From Actinospica sp035552695 (lineage in GTDB: Bacteria; Actinomycetota; Actinomycetes; Streptomycetales; Catenulisporaceae): a stretch of DNA of 64,000 nt. The stretch lies in contig NZ_DASZKT010000279.1 in NCBI RefSeq assembly GCF_035552695.1, positions 1 through 64,000 of the forward strand, given 5' to 3'. The position numbers and the translations under genes are program-made. Positions 55,216 to 62,406 of the stretch are shown piece after piece; the stretch's first letter is position 1, and each line of letters starts with the position of its first letter. Under the pieces are notes generated by a model that saw only the letters and a program-made list of their open reading frames with translations, did not search any database and was not told where the DNA came from.

Positions 55216-55240
55216 GTGCCCCGGAAGTTCTCCGGGGCAC
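55216..55240 (+). terminator. 10-bp hairpin terminator of the fumarase gene
   Basis: Perfect stem 55216-55225 with 55231-55240 (GTGCCCCGGA / TCCGGGGCAC), loop AGTTC, followed by a moderately T-rich stretch. It ends before the WXG-protein gene. Confidence 0.85.
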
Positions 55241-55298
55241 TTGTGTTGGTCTAGAGTCCTCGCAACGGGAACGCATCATCACAAAATCGGGGTGTGAT

Positions 55299-55640
55299 AT
55301 GGGAGATTCGTTCGAAGCCGTGCCTTCGGCGATAGCTCAGCTCGGGGTGCGGTTCGCCGATCAGGCGGGGCAGCTGAACCAGTCCGCGTCCAGTTTCGGC
55401 GGCAACGCGCTCCAGATCGCGGACGCTTTCGGCCTTCTCGGCGTGTGCGACGGGGCGATGAAGCAGTACATCAGCATGGCGCAGTCCACGATGCAGGGCT
55501 TGGAGCAGCTCGCGGCGCTCTGGGACGAGACCGCGAACCAGCTCGTGGCCCAGGCGGAGCAGTATGAGCTCACCGACGAGGAGAATGCCAGGCAGTTGCA
55601 CGGGGTCATGCCCGGTGGCGGGTCGGGGGGTGGCCACTGA
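55299..55640 (+). CDS. WXG100-like / ESX-secreted type small helical protein
   Basis: A 113-aa protein, MGDSFEAVPSAIAQLGVRFADQAGQLNQ, that is predicted as two helices joined by a short turn near residues 35-50, as in WXG100 and EspC-like (PE/ESX-associated) proteins. No W-x-G is seen but the size, helical hairpin and location next to a W-x-G protein suggest a type VII secretion partner. The tail is Gly/His rich (GGGSGGGH). The stop TGA shares one base with the next start, strong coupling. Family assignment is moderate. Confidence 0.65.
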   Translation: MGDSFEAVPSAIAQLGVRFADQAGQLNQSASSFGGNALQIADAFGLLGVCDGAMKQYISMAQSTMQGLEQLAALWDETANQLVAQAEQYELTDEENARQLHGVMPGGGSGGGH

Positions 55641-56746
55641 TGGACTGGAACGTCAACGGCGACATCATGAAGGTCCTGGACATGCTGGGCATGCCGATGC
55701 CGGGCGGCAACGGCGGTGTGCTGCGGCAGATCGCCCAGGACTGGAACACGATGGCCACCGCGGTGGAGGCGCAGGTCACCGCGCTCGACCAGGCCGTCGC
55801 CGCGGTGGTACCGAGCCAGTGGACCGGAGCGGCCTCGGACGGCTTCCATCAGCACTGGCAGACCCAGTCGCAGGAAGTGTCCAAGGGCCTGGCCAACTTC
55901 CGCCAGGTGGCCGACTCGCTGGACAAGTACGCGGACACCGTCGACACGATCAACGAGGAGATCCTCAGCATCGCTGAGCAGATCCTGGCCGCGTCGGTCG
56001 CGGGCGCGCTGCTCACCATCGTGACCGCGGGCATCTCCGACGCGGTGGCCGCTGCCGCCGACGCGGCCGAGGCGCTCCGGATCACCGAACTGATCGCGAA
56101 GTTCACCGAACTCGCCGAGCAGGTCGGCGTCGACATCGAGCGCATGGTCGAGGTCGTCGGCGAGGTGGTGTCGAAGATCAAGTCGATGCTCGAATCGCTC
56201 AAGACGATGCTGGAGTCGGTCAAGGCCACCAAGGTGGGCTCGATCGCGCTGAACTTCGCGGGGAACTTCGCCGCGGACTCGGCGGCGAACGCCGGCTCGC
56301 AGTACCTGTCCGGGCAGCAGGTCACGCCCATGGCGGACCTGGAGAACGGCGCCCTCGACGCGGCGGGCACGGTCGGCACGGAGGGCCTGCTCGGCAAGGC
56401 GGGCCTCGGGAGCAGGACGGTGGCCGGACTGGCCAACGTCGGCGGCGGGATCTTCCAGTCCGAGGCCGGGGGCCTGCTCGGAGTCAACGGCGACTCGGCG
56501 TTCGCCAATCCGTTCAGCGGCACGGGTCTATCCACGGACGTCCAGAACCTCGAGGGCGCCGCGGCGGACGGCCTCGGCGGGGCGCACGCGGCCGGCGGCT
56601 CTGTCGGGGCGAACACCCGGGCCTTCACGATCACCGACACGCTCGGCAACCTGACGACGGGCACGGAGACCTCGAGCACCAAGCTGAAGCAGCTGCTCGG
56701 TTCGCTGAACGGTCCGGACGGCGCGATGCCGGTCGAAGGTCAGTAG
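55640..56746 (+). CDS. WXG-domain protein of the type VII secretion type
   Basis: A 368-aa protein. The first 100 residues are a helical hairpin with the W-x-G turn at Trp61-Thr-Gly63 (PSQWTGAASDGFHQHW) as in WXG100 effectors. Hydrophobic helices follow (about 105-150, ILAASVAGALLTIVTAGISD) and a coiled-coil-like block (about 155-205). From about 215 on it is a Gly/Ala/Asn-rich, poorly ordered region with no recognisable toxin, nuclease or peptidase motif. It may be an effector with an unknown C-terminal domain or a structural partner. Overlaps the upstream gene by 1 bp. Confidence 0.7.
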   Translation: MDWNVNGDIMKVLDMLGMPMPGGNGGVLRQIAQDWNTMATAVEAQVTALDQAVAAVVPSQWTGAASDGFHQHWQTQSQEVSKGLANFRQVADSLDKYADTVDTINEEILSIAEQILAASVAGALLTIVTAGISDAVAAAADAAEALRITELIAKFTELAEQVGVDIERMVEVVGEVVSKIKSMLESLKTMLESVKATKVGSIALNFAGNFAADSAANAGSQYLSGQQVTPMADLENGALDAAGTVGTEGLLGKAGLGSRTVAGLANVGGGIFQSEAGGLLGVNGDSAFANPFSGTGLSTDVQNLEGAAADGLGGAHAAGGSVGANTRAFTITDTLGNLTTGTETSSTKLKQLLGSLNGPDGAMPVEGQ

Positions 56747-56756
56747 CCAATCGTCC

Positions 56757-57461
56757 ATGGCTCCACGTGACGAAGCGGAGAGGCGAGATCGGCGGAGCAC
56801 GGTGGCGGCGGTGGGCATCCTGATGGTGCTCTTGACCGCCGTCGCCGCGCCGATCCTCGCCCTCTCCGCGGTCTACCTCTCGAATGACGGGGCGAGCCTG
56901 AACGCCTTCGACAAGGCTCCGGTCTGCGCCGCGGGTAAGTCGGCCGCCGCATCAACTGCCTCCTGCAAGCAAGAGGTCGAATATCACGTGGCCTCCGAGG
57001 ACGGCCACGCCGGGCATGATTCGGTGTGGTACCTCTACCTCACGGATTCGTCCGCTGCGCAGACGCGGATCCAACTGGTCTCCGACAAGGGAGTGTGGCC
57101 GGCCGCGGACGGCGAGCCGGTGACCGTCACCTCATGGCGCGGCGGAGCCGTATCCGTATCGGACGGTCGGAACACCAGCCCGCTCGTCGGCTCGCCGCTT
57201 CGCAGCGGAGACAGCCCGTATCAGGTGCTCTGGATCGTCGGCGCCGTCTACGTGTTCGTCCTTCTGTTCGTCCTCATCCGCCGAGCACCGGGACCGCTCC
57301 TGCTCGTCCCGACGGCCATGGCGATCGCCGGAATCGCCTTACGCGGCAGGTTCATCGGCGGGTCGTGGGCAGGTGGTCTTCTGCTCGACTTCTTCGCCGG
57401 TTTCCTTCTGCTCATCGTCAGTGCGCTGATCGCGGCACGGCTCCAGCAGCGACGCGGCTAG
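56757..57461 (+). CDS. Membrane protein of the WXG locus
   Basis: A 234-aa protein. TM1 lies about 16-42 (VAAVGILMVLLTAVAAPILALSAVYL). An extracytoplasmic domain (about 43-158) contains a Cys pair (APVCAAGKSAAASTASCKQE) and aromatic residues (SVWYLYLTD). Then come three hydrophobic segments, VLWIVGAVYVFVLLFVLI, LLLVPTAMAIAGIALRG and LLLDFFAGFLLLIVSALIA. No family is recognised. It follows the WXG gene by 10 bp, so it is likely an operon partner (immunity or translocation role are speculative). It overlaps the convergent WD40 gene by 4 bp. Confidence 0.65.
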   Translation: MAPRDEAERRDRRSTVAAVGILMVLLTAVAAPILALSAVYLSNDGASLNAFDKAPVCAAGKSAAASTASCKQEVEYHVASEDGHAGHDSVWYLYLTDSSAAQTRIQLVSDKGVWPAADGEPVTVTSWRGGAVSVSDGRNTSPLVGSPLRSGDSPYQVLWIVGAVYVFVLLFVLIRRAPGPLLLVPTAMAIAGIALRGRFIGGSWAGGLLLDFFAGFLLLIVSALIAARLQQRRG

Positions 57462-58399
57462 CGGTAGACGCGGACGTTCGAGCCGCTCCGACATGTCGCC
57501 AGCAGCTGTCCGTCCGGGCTGAACGCGAGCGTCTCCACGAAGCAGCTCTTGACGAACGGCACCTTCGCCGCGGCAGGCTCCGACTCGGTGGTCAGATCCC
57601 ACAGTCCCACTCGGTCGCCGAGGGCGGCGCCGAGCACGCCCTGCGGGCTGAACGCGAGCGCGAACACCGCGTACGCGGTGACCTTCAGCGTTCGGACGAC
57701 CTGCCACGACGCGCTGTCCCTCAGCTGGATCACGCCCTTCTCCCGGAGCGCGACCGCGAGCAGCCGGCCGTCCGGGCTGAAGGCGAGGGCGCGGGCCAGG
57801 AATTCACGCTCGCCGACGGTCTGCGCGACGCTTCCGTCCACCGGATTCACCAGCGCGATCGGATGCGCGCCCTTCTTCTCCTGACCGCCGAGCGCAACGG
57901 CCAGCAGCGAGCCGTCCGCGGTGAACGCGAGGTCGTTGACGCCGCCCTCGGGCAACGTCACCGGCCGGACAGCCCCCGACGCGAGGTCGAACAGCCGCAC
58001 CGAGTTCTTGTCCGCGGCGGCGAGAACCGGCGCGGATGGGTTGAAGGCCAGCCGTCGTACGCTCTCGGAGAATCCGGTCAGCACGTTGACGGACGCTCCG
58101 TCGGCCGTCCGCCACAGCCGAACGGTCTTGTCTTGACCGCCGCTGGCCAGCAACTGCCCGTCCGGGCTGGACGCCAGCGCGCTCACCGTCCCCTTGAGCC
58201 TGCTCGGCTCGTGGCCGGACAGCGAACCCACCTGCTTGGCCTCGTATGCGTCCCACAGGTCGATGGTGCGGCCGTCGCCGGCGATGGCCAGCAACCTGCT
58301 GTCCGCGGCGAAGGCCACGTGCGACGCCATGCCCGCGCGGTTGAACAGGTTCGAGCTCTTGAAATCGTGCACGAACGTCGTGGGGAGGTGGAGCGGCAT
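57458..58399 (-). CDS. WD40-repeat protein
   Basis: A 313-aa soluble protein with six or seven WD40 repeats, for example HVAFAADSRLLAIAGDGRTIDLWD, ALASSPDGQLLASGGQDKTVRLW, DLAFTADGSLLAVALGG and ALAFSPDGRLLAVALREKGVIQL. The repeats form a beta-propeller scaffold for protein contacts. No catalytic domain is fused, unlike many actinomycete kinase-WD40 proteins. It is the last gene of a minus-strand group with an ABC permease and ATPase. Its partner is unknown. Confidence 0.85.
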   Translation of the reverse strand: MPLHLPTTFVHDFKSSNLFNRAGMASHVAFAADSRLLAIAGDGRTIDLWDAYEAKQVGSLSGHEPSRLKGTVSALASSPDGQLLASGGQDKTVRLWRTADGASVNVLTGFSESVRRLAFNPSAPVLAAADKNSVRLFDLASGAVRPVTLPEGGVNDLAFTADGSLLAVALGGQEKKGAHPIALVNPVDGSVAQTVGEREFLARALAFSPDGRLLAVALREKGVIQLRDSASWQVVRTLKVTAYAVFALAFSPQGVLGAALGDRVGLWDLTTESEPAAAKVPFVKSCFVETLAFSPDGQLLATCRSGSNVRVYR

Positions 58400-58415
58400 T
58401 GCTCAGCTGTTCCTT

Positions 58416-59123
58416 TCAGACCGAGTGGCGGGTCGCCGAGAAGGTCGCCAGCCACCAGGCCAGACCTGCGACGACGAGCGCGAACGGCAGCGCGTACACC
58501 GGGAAGTGCAGTGCGCCGCCGTTCGACACCGCCGTCAGTGCCCTGATGCTCAGGTCGGCCGGCGAGAACCGCGTTATCAGCAGGCCGAGCGCCAGCAGGC
58601 TGGCCAGCAGCACTCCCCAGCCGGTCTCCGGAACGAGCGGCGGCGCCGCCACCGCCCCGGCCGCGCTGCCCAGCAGCACGCAGATCAGCTCGGTGCAGAG
58701 CCCGGCCAGCACCTGCGAGGTGTTCCCGCCGGATCCGCCGACCGAGGCGACGATCGCGCCGATCAGCGCGCACAGCAGCGCGTAGCCGGTCGCCGCGGAC
58801 AGCGCCGTCAGCCGCGCGCGCGCCGGGCCCACCAGCGTGGCCACCACCGCCACGGACTCCGGCGGCTCGACGGTGAGCATGGACCGGGTCATCCACGCGG
58901 CCACCGGAACCAGGAACGCCGCGCTGTACGCGAACGCGTCGGAGGTCTTGTCCCCCGCGGCCGAGTCGATCGCCAGCGCGATGCCGTAGAGCAGCACCGG
59001 AGCGAGCCAGCGCTGCGAGAAGCCGAAGAGCGTGGCGTGGTAGCGCACGACGGCCAGGGTCTGGGTGCCGGACAGCCGCGGCGCGTCGCCGCCGCGGCCC
59101 TTCTGTATCACCGACGCGCTCAC
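58416..59123 (-). CDS. ABC transporter permease-like membrane protein
   Basis: A 235-aa protein with about six transmembrane segments (WLAPVLLYGIALAIDS, AFAYSAAFLVPVAAWMT, ALLCALIGAIVASVGG, LCTELICVLLGSAAGAVAA, GVLLASLLALGLLI, VYALPFALVVAGLAWWLA). The GTG start overlaps the stop of the ATPase gene by 4 bp (GTGA), indicating one complex. The size and topology suit an ABC-2-like exporter half. Cargo unknown. Confidence 0.78.
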   Translation of the reverse strand: MSASVIQKGRGGDAPRLSGTQTLAVVRYHATLFGFSQRWLAPVLLYGIALAIDSAAGDKTSDAFAYSAAFLVPVAAWMTRSMLTVEPPESVAVVATLVGPARARLTALSAATGYALLCALIGAIVASVGGSGGNTSQVLAGLCTELICVLLGSAAGAVAAPPLVPETGWGVLLASLLALGLLITRFSPADLSIRALTAVSNGGALHFPVYALPFALVVAGLAWWLATFSATRHSV

Positions 59124-59947
59124 GGGTTCTCCCGCCCGCCTTCCACCGTACGCACGGTCCTGACATGGGTGTTCGGATAGGCCGAGAGGACGTCGCGGAG
59201 CAGCCGGTCCGAGTGCTCGGCCAGGATCGTCACGCGCAGCGCGCCGTCCGCGAGGGCACGCGGCTGCCCGGGCAGCGGCCAGGGATCCGGGGCGTCCTCG
59301 AAGTCGATCACGGCCATCGGCACGGCGAAGTCCGCGGCCGAGGCGGCCAGCAGGACGCCGTCGCGCAGCACGTACGCGGCGGTGGCGTCCTCGGCGAGCC
59401 GCTGCGGGTCGTGGTCCACGTACACGACGACGCCGCCGCCGTCGCGCAGTTCCCGGGCCACGGAGTCGAGCTCCGCCTGTCCGGCCGAGTCCAGGCTGGT
59501 CCACGCCTCGTCCAGGATCAGCAGCTCGGGCTCGCCGAGCAGCGCCTGCACGATCGCCACCTTCTGCGCCGTGCCGCGCGACAGGTCGCCGATCCGGTGC
59601 TTGCGGTAGCCGGCCGCCTCGAAGCGCTCGAGCCCGGCCTGCAGCCGCGCCTCGGACTCACCCGATGTCAGGCCCTGGATACGGCCGAGATGGGCGAGAT
59701 AGTCCTGCACCTTGAACGGCAGCGCGGGCAGCTGTCCCGGCACGTACGCGGTCCGGTCCGGCCGGTCGGTCACCCGGCCGCGGCCCGGCCGGTGCGCGCC
59801 GGCGACGATGCGCAGCAGCGTGGACTTGCCGCTGCCGTTGTAACCCCCGATCCGAATCAGCGCGCCGGGGGCCAGATCGAGGTCGACCTTCTCCAGCACC
59901 CACGGCGCGCGCCGGCTGTAGCGGTATCCGACACCGGTCAGCAGCAT
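59120..59947 (-). CDS. ABC transporter ATP-binding protein
   Basis: A 275-aa ABC ATPase. Walker A is GGYNGSGKST (34-43), the signature is LSRGTAQ (122-128) in place of LSGGQ, and Walker B is LLILDEAWTSLD (142-153), with the switch His in VVYVDHDPQRLA. The C-terminal region (about 200-275) is an extra domain without a known motif. Length and the coupled permease suggest export, maybe regulated. The WD40 protein downstream may be part of it. Confidence 0.9.
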   Translation of the reverse strand: MLLTGVGYRYSRRAPWVLEKVDLDLAPGALIRIGGYNGSGKSTLLRIVAGAHRPGRGRVTDRPDRTAYVPGQLPALPFKVQDYLAHLGRIQGLTSGESEARLQAGLERFEAAGYRKHRIGDLSRGTAQKVAIVQALLGEPELLILDEAWTSLDSAGQAELDSVARELRDGGGVVVYVDHDPQRLAEDATAAYVLRDGVLLAASAADFAVPMAVIDFEDAPDPWPLPGQPRALADGALRVTILAEHSDRLLRDVLSAYPNTHVRTVRTVEGGRENP

Positions 59948-60040
59948 GCGCCCACAATAGCGAGCCGCGCGCTACAGATCAGACACAGTTCGGGCCGCGA
60001 TCGGGCCGCGATCAGCCATAAGCCCGCCATAAGGCGGCGA

Positions 60041-61351
60041 TCAGATCGAGAGGTCCTCCAGCATCTCGGTGACCAGAGCCGCGATCGGCGAGCGCTCGGA
60101 CCGGGTCAGGGTCACGTGCGCGAACAGCGGGTGCCCCTTGAGCTTCTCGATCACCGAGACCACGCCGTCGTGCCGGCCCACCCGCAGGTTGTCCCGCTGG
60201 GCCACGTCGTGGGTGAGCACGACGCGCGAGCCGCTGCCGATCCGGGAGAGCACCGTCAGCAGGACATTGCGTTCCAGCGACTGCGCCTCGTCCACGATCA
60301 CGAAGGAGTCGTGCAGCGAACGGCCGCGGATGTGCGTGAGCGGGAGCACCTCGAGCATGCCGCGGTCCACGACCTCGTCGATGACCTCGGAGGTGGTGAG
60401 CGCGGAGAGGGTGTCGAAGACGGCCTGGCCCCAGGGCGTCATCTTCTCGCCCTCGGTGCCCGGCAGGTAGCCGAGATCCTGGCCGCCCACCGCGTACAGC
60501 GGCCGGAAGACGACCACCTTGCGGTGCTGCCGGCGCTCCATCACCGACTCGAGGCCCGCGCACAGCGCCAGCGCCGACTTTCCGGTGCCCGCGCGGCCGC
60601 CCAGCGAGACGATGCCGATCTCCTGGTCGAGCAGCAGGTCGAGCGCGATCCGCTGCTCGGCGGAGCGGCCGTGCAGCCCGAAGGCCTCACGGTCGCCGCG
60701 CACCAGGCGCACCTGCTTGTCCGGGGTGATCCGGCCGAGCGCCTTGCCGCGCTCGGAGACCAGCACCAGGCCGGTGTGGCAGGGCAGCTCGGCGTCCTGC
60801 GGCAGCTCGATCCGTCCGTGCTCGAACAGCTCGTCGACCTGGTCGCCGCCGAGGTCCACCTCGGCCATGCCGGTGTATCCGGTGGTGATGGCCAGTTCGG
60901 CGCGGTACTCCTCGGCGGGCAGCCCCACGGCGGCGGCCTTCACCCGCAGCGGCAGGTCCTTGGACACGAGCACAACGTCCGCGCCCTCGGCGGACAGGGC
61001 CTTGGCCACCGCCAAGATCCTGACATCATTCTCCGAGCCCTGCTGCGGACGGAAGCCCGGCGGCAGCACCGAGATGTCCGAGTGGTTGAGCTCGACCCGC
61101 AGCGTCCCTCCGGCGTCGCCGATCGGCAGCGGCTGGTCCAGCCGGCCGTGTGCGACGCGCATCTCATCCAGCATGCGCAGCGAGGCGCGGGCGAAATAAC
61201 CGAGTTCCGGATGTTGGCGCTTGCCCTCGAGTTCGCTCACCACCACGAGCGGGATGACGACCTCGTGCTCCTCGAAGCGGGTCACCGCGGTGGGGTCGGC
61301 CAGCAGAACGCTGGTGTCCAGGACGTAAGTGCGCCGATCAGATGTGGCCAC
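60041..61351 (-). CDS. PhoH family ATPase with N-terminal PIN domain (YlaK type)
   Basis: A 436-aa protein. The N-terminal PIN nuclease-like domain (about 8-150) has catalytic Asp in TYVLDTSVLLADP and further acids in SELEGKRQHPELG and SENDVRILAVAKAL. The PhoH ATPase (about 220-436) has Walker A GGRAGTGKSALAL and Walker B SFVIVDEAQSLE. PhoH2-type fusions are RNA helicase/ribonucleases. GTG start. Single gene between an ABC operon and uppS. Confidence 0.92.
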   Translation of the reverse strand: MATSDRRTYVLDTSVLLADPTAVTRFEEHEVVIPLVVVSELEGKRQHPELGYFARASLRMLDEMRVAHGRLDQPLPIGDAGGTLRVELNHSDISVLPPGFRPQQGSENDVRILAVAKALSAEGADVVLVSKDLPLRVKAAAVGLPAEEYRAELAITTGYTGMAEVDLGGDQVDELFEHGRIELPQDAELPCHTGLVLVSERGKALGRITPDKQVRLVRGDREAFGLHGRSAEQRIALDLLLDQEIGIVSLGGRAGTGKSALALCAGLESVMERRQHRKVVVFRPLYAVGGQDLGYLPGTEGEKMTPWGQAVFDTLSALTTSEVIDEVVDRGMLEVLPLTHIRGRSLHDSFVIVDEAQSLERNVLLTVLSRIGSGSRVVLTHDVAQRDNLRVGRHDGVVSVIEKLKGHPLFAHVTLTRSERSPIAALVTEMLEDLSI

Positions 61352-61455
61352 TAGTGCTCCGGCTCTGTATGGCGTATCCCTGGGCGGACACGCCCTTACC
61401 AGGGCTTTACCCCATCCGGGGGAGCGAAAAACGGCAGCATAAGGCCATCAGGGAC

Positions 61456-62217
61456 TTACGCTCCGTAGCGACGCTGGCGGTGCGCGTAGTCCCGCAGCGC
61501 GCGCAGGAAGTCGATCCTGCGGAAGGCGGGCCAGTAGGCCTCGCAGAAGTAGAACTCGGAGTGCGCGGACTGCCAGAGCATGAAGCCGGACAGCCGCTGC
61601 TCGCCGGAGGTGCGGATGATCAGGTCCGGTTCCGGCTGGCCCGCGGTGTAGAGGTGCTCAGTAATATGTTCGACGTCGATGATCTCCGCGAGCTCCTCGA
61701 TCGAGGTGCCGCGGTCGGCGTGCTCGCACAGCAGCGAGCGGACCGCGTCGGCGATCTCCTTGCGGCCGCCGTAGCAGATCGCGGCGTTGACCACGAGGCC
61801 CGGGTTCTCCGTCGTGGCCGCGGTGATCTCCTTGAGGCTGCGGGAGAAGTCACCCGGCATCAGATCCAGCGCGCCGACCGTGCGGATGCGCCAGCGGCCG
61901 GTCTCGGCGAGGCTGCGCACCGCGCCCTCGATGATCCGCAGCAGGTCCTCGACCTCGTCCTCGGGCCGATTGAGGTTGTCGGTGGAGAACAGCCACAGGG
62001 TGACGACCTCGACCCCGGCCTCCTCGCACCACTGCAGCAGGTCGTGGATCCTGTCGGCGCCGCGCTGGTGGCCGGTGGCGATCTGCTCGCCGACCGCCTT
62101 GGCCCAGCGCCGGTTGCCGTCCATGATGACGCCGATGTGCCGTGGGCGGCGCCGCGGCTCGATCCGCGCGGCGAGCCGTCGCTCGTAGGCGCCATAGGCC
62201 AGGTCGCGCAATCCCAT
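61456..62217 (-). CDS. uppS: Isoprenyl (undecaprenyl/decaprenyl) diphosphate synthase UppS
   Basis: A 253-aa cis-prenyltransferase making the lipid carrier for cell-wall synthesis. The catalytic Asp33 is in HIGVIMDGNRRWAKA, with the conserved GHQRGADRI, LWLFSTDNLNRPEDEV, AICYGGRKEI and the C-terminal PDLIIRTSGEQRLSGFMLWQSAHSEFYF. ATG 62217 is the start. The in-frame upstream part is not conserved. In actinomycetes this could give C50 rather than C55 products. Confidence 0.95.
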   Translation of the reverse strand: MGLRDLAYGAYERRLAARIEPRRRPRHIGVIMDGNRRWAKAVGEQIATGHQRGADRIHDLLQWCEEAGVEVVTLWLFSTDNLNRPEDEVEDLLRIIEGAVRSLAETGRWRIRTVGALDLMPGDFSRSLKEITAATTENPGLVVNAAICYGGRKEIADAVRSLLCEHADRGTSIEELAEIIDVEHITEHLYTAGQPEPDLIIRTSGEQRLSGFMLWQSAHSEFYFCEAYWPAFRRIDFLRALRDYAHRQRRYGA

Positions 62218-62301
62218 GCTCCGCCGCACTGCCTCTCGCCGCCGATCGCCGTGTGAACTGTGAACTCCGCGCCCCCGCTGCGACAAAACCCTATCCCGCG
62301 A

Positions 62302-62340
62302 CACAGCCGCCCCGGGTTAAACGGACCCGGGGCGGCTGTG
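62302..62340. terminator. Perfect 16-bp hairpin terminator downstream of pckG
   Basis: Stem 62302-62317 with 62325-62340 (CACAGCCGCCCCGGGT), loop TAAACGG, 67 bp past the pckG stop on the minus strand. It separates pckG from uppS. Confidence 0.85.
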
Positions 62341-62406
62341 AGGATGTAGTGAAGATCTCTTCGGAGCGCGCTGACCACTCCTTACGGCGTAGCGCCGAGG
62401 ACGCTG

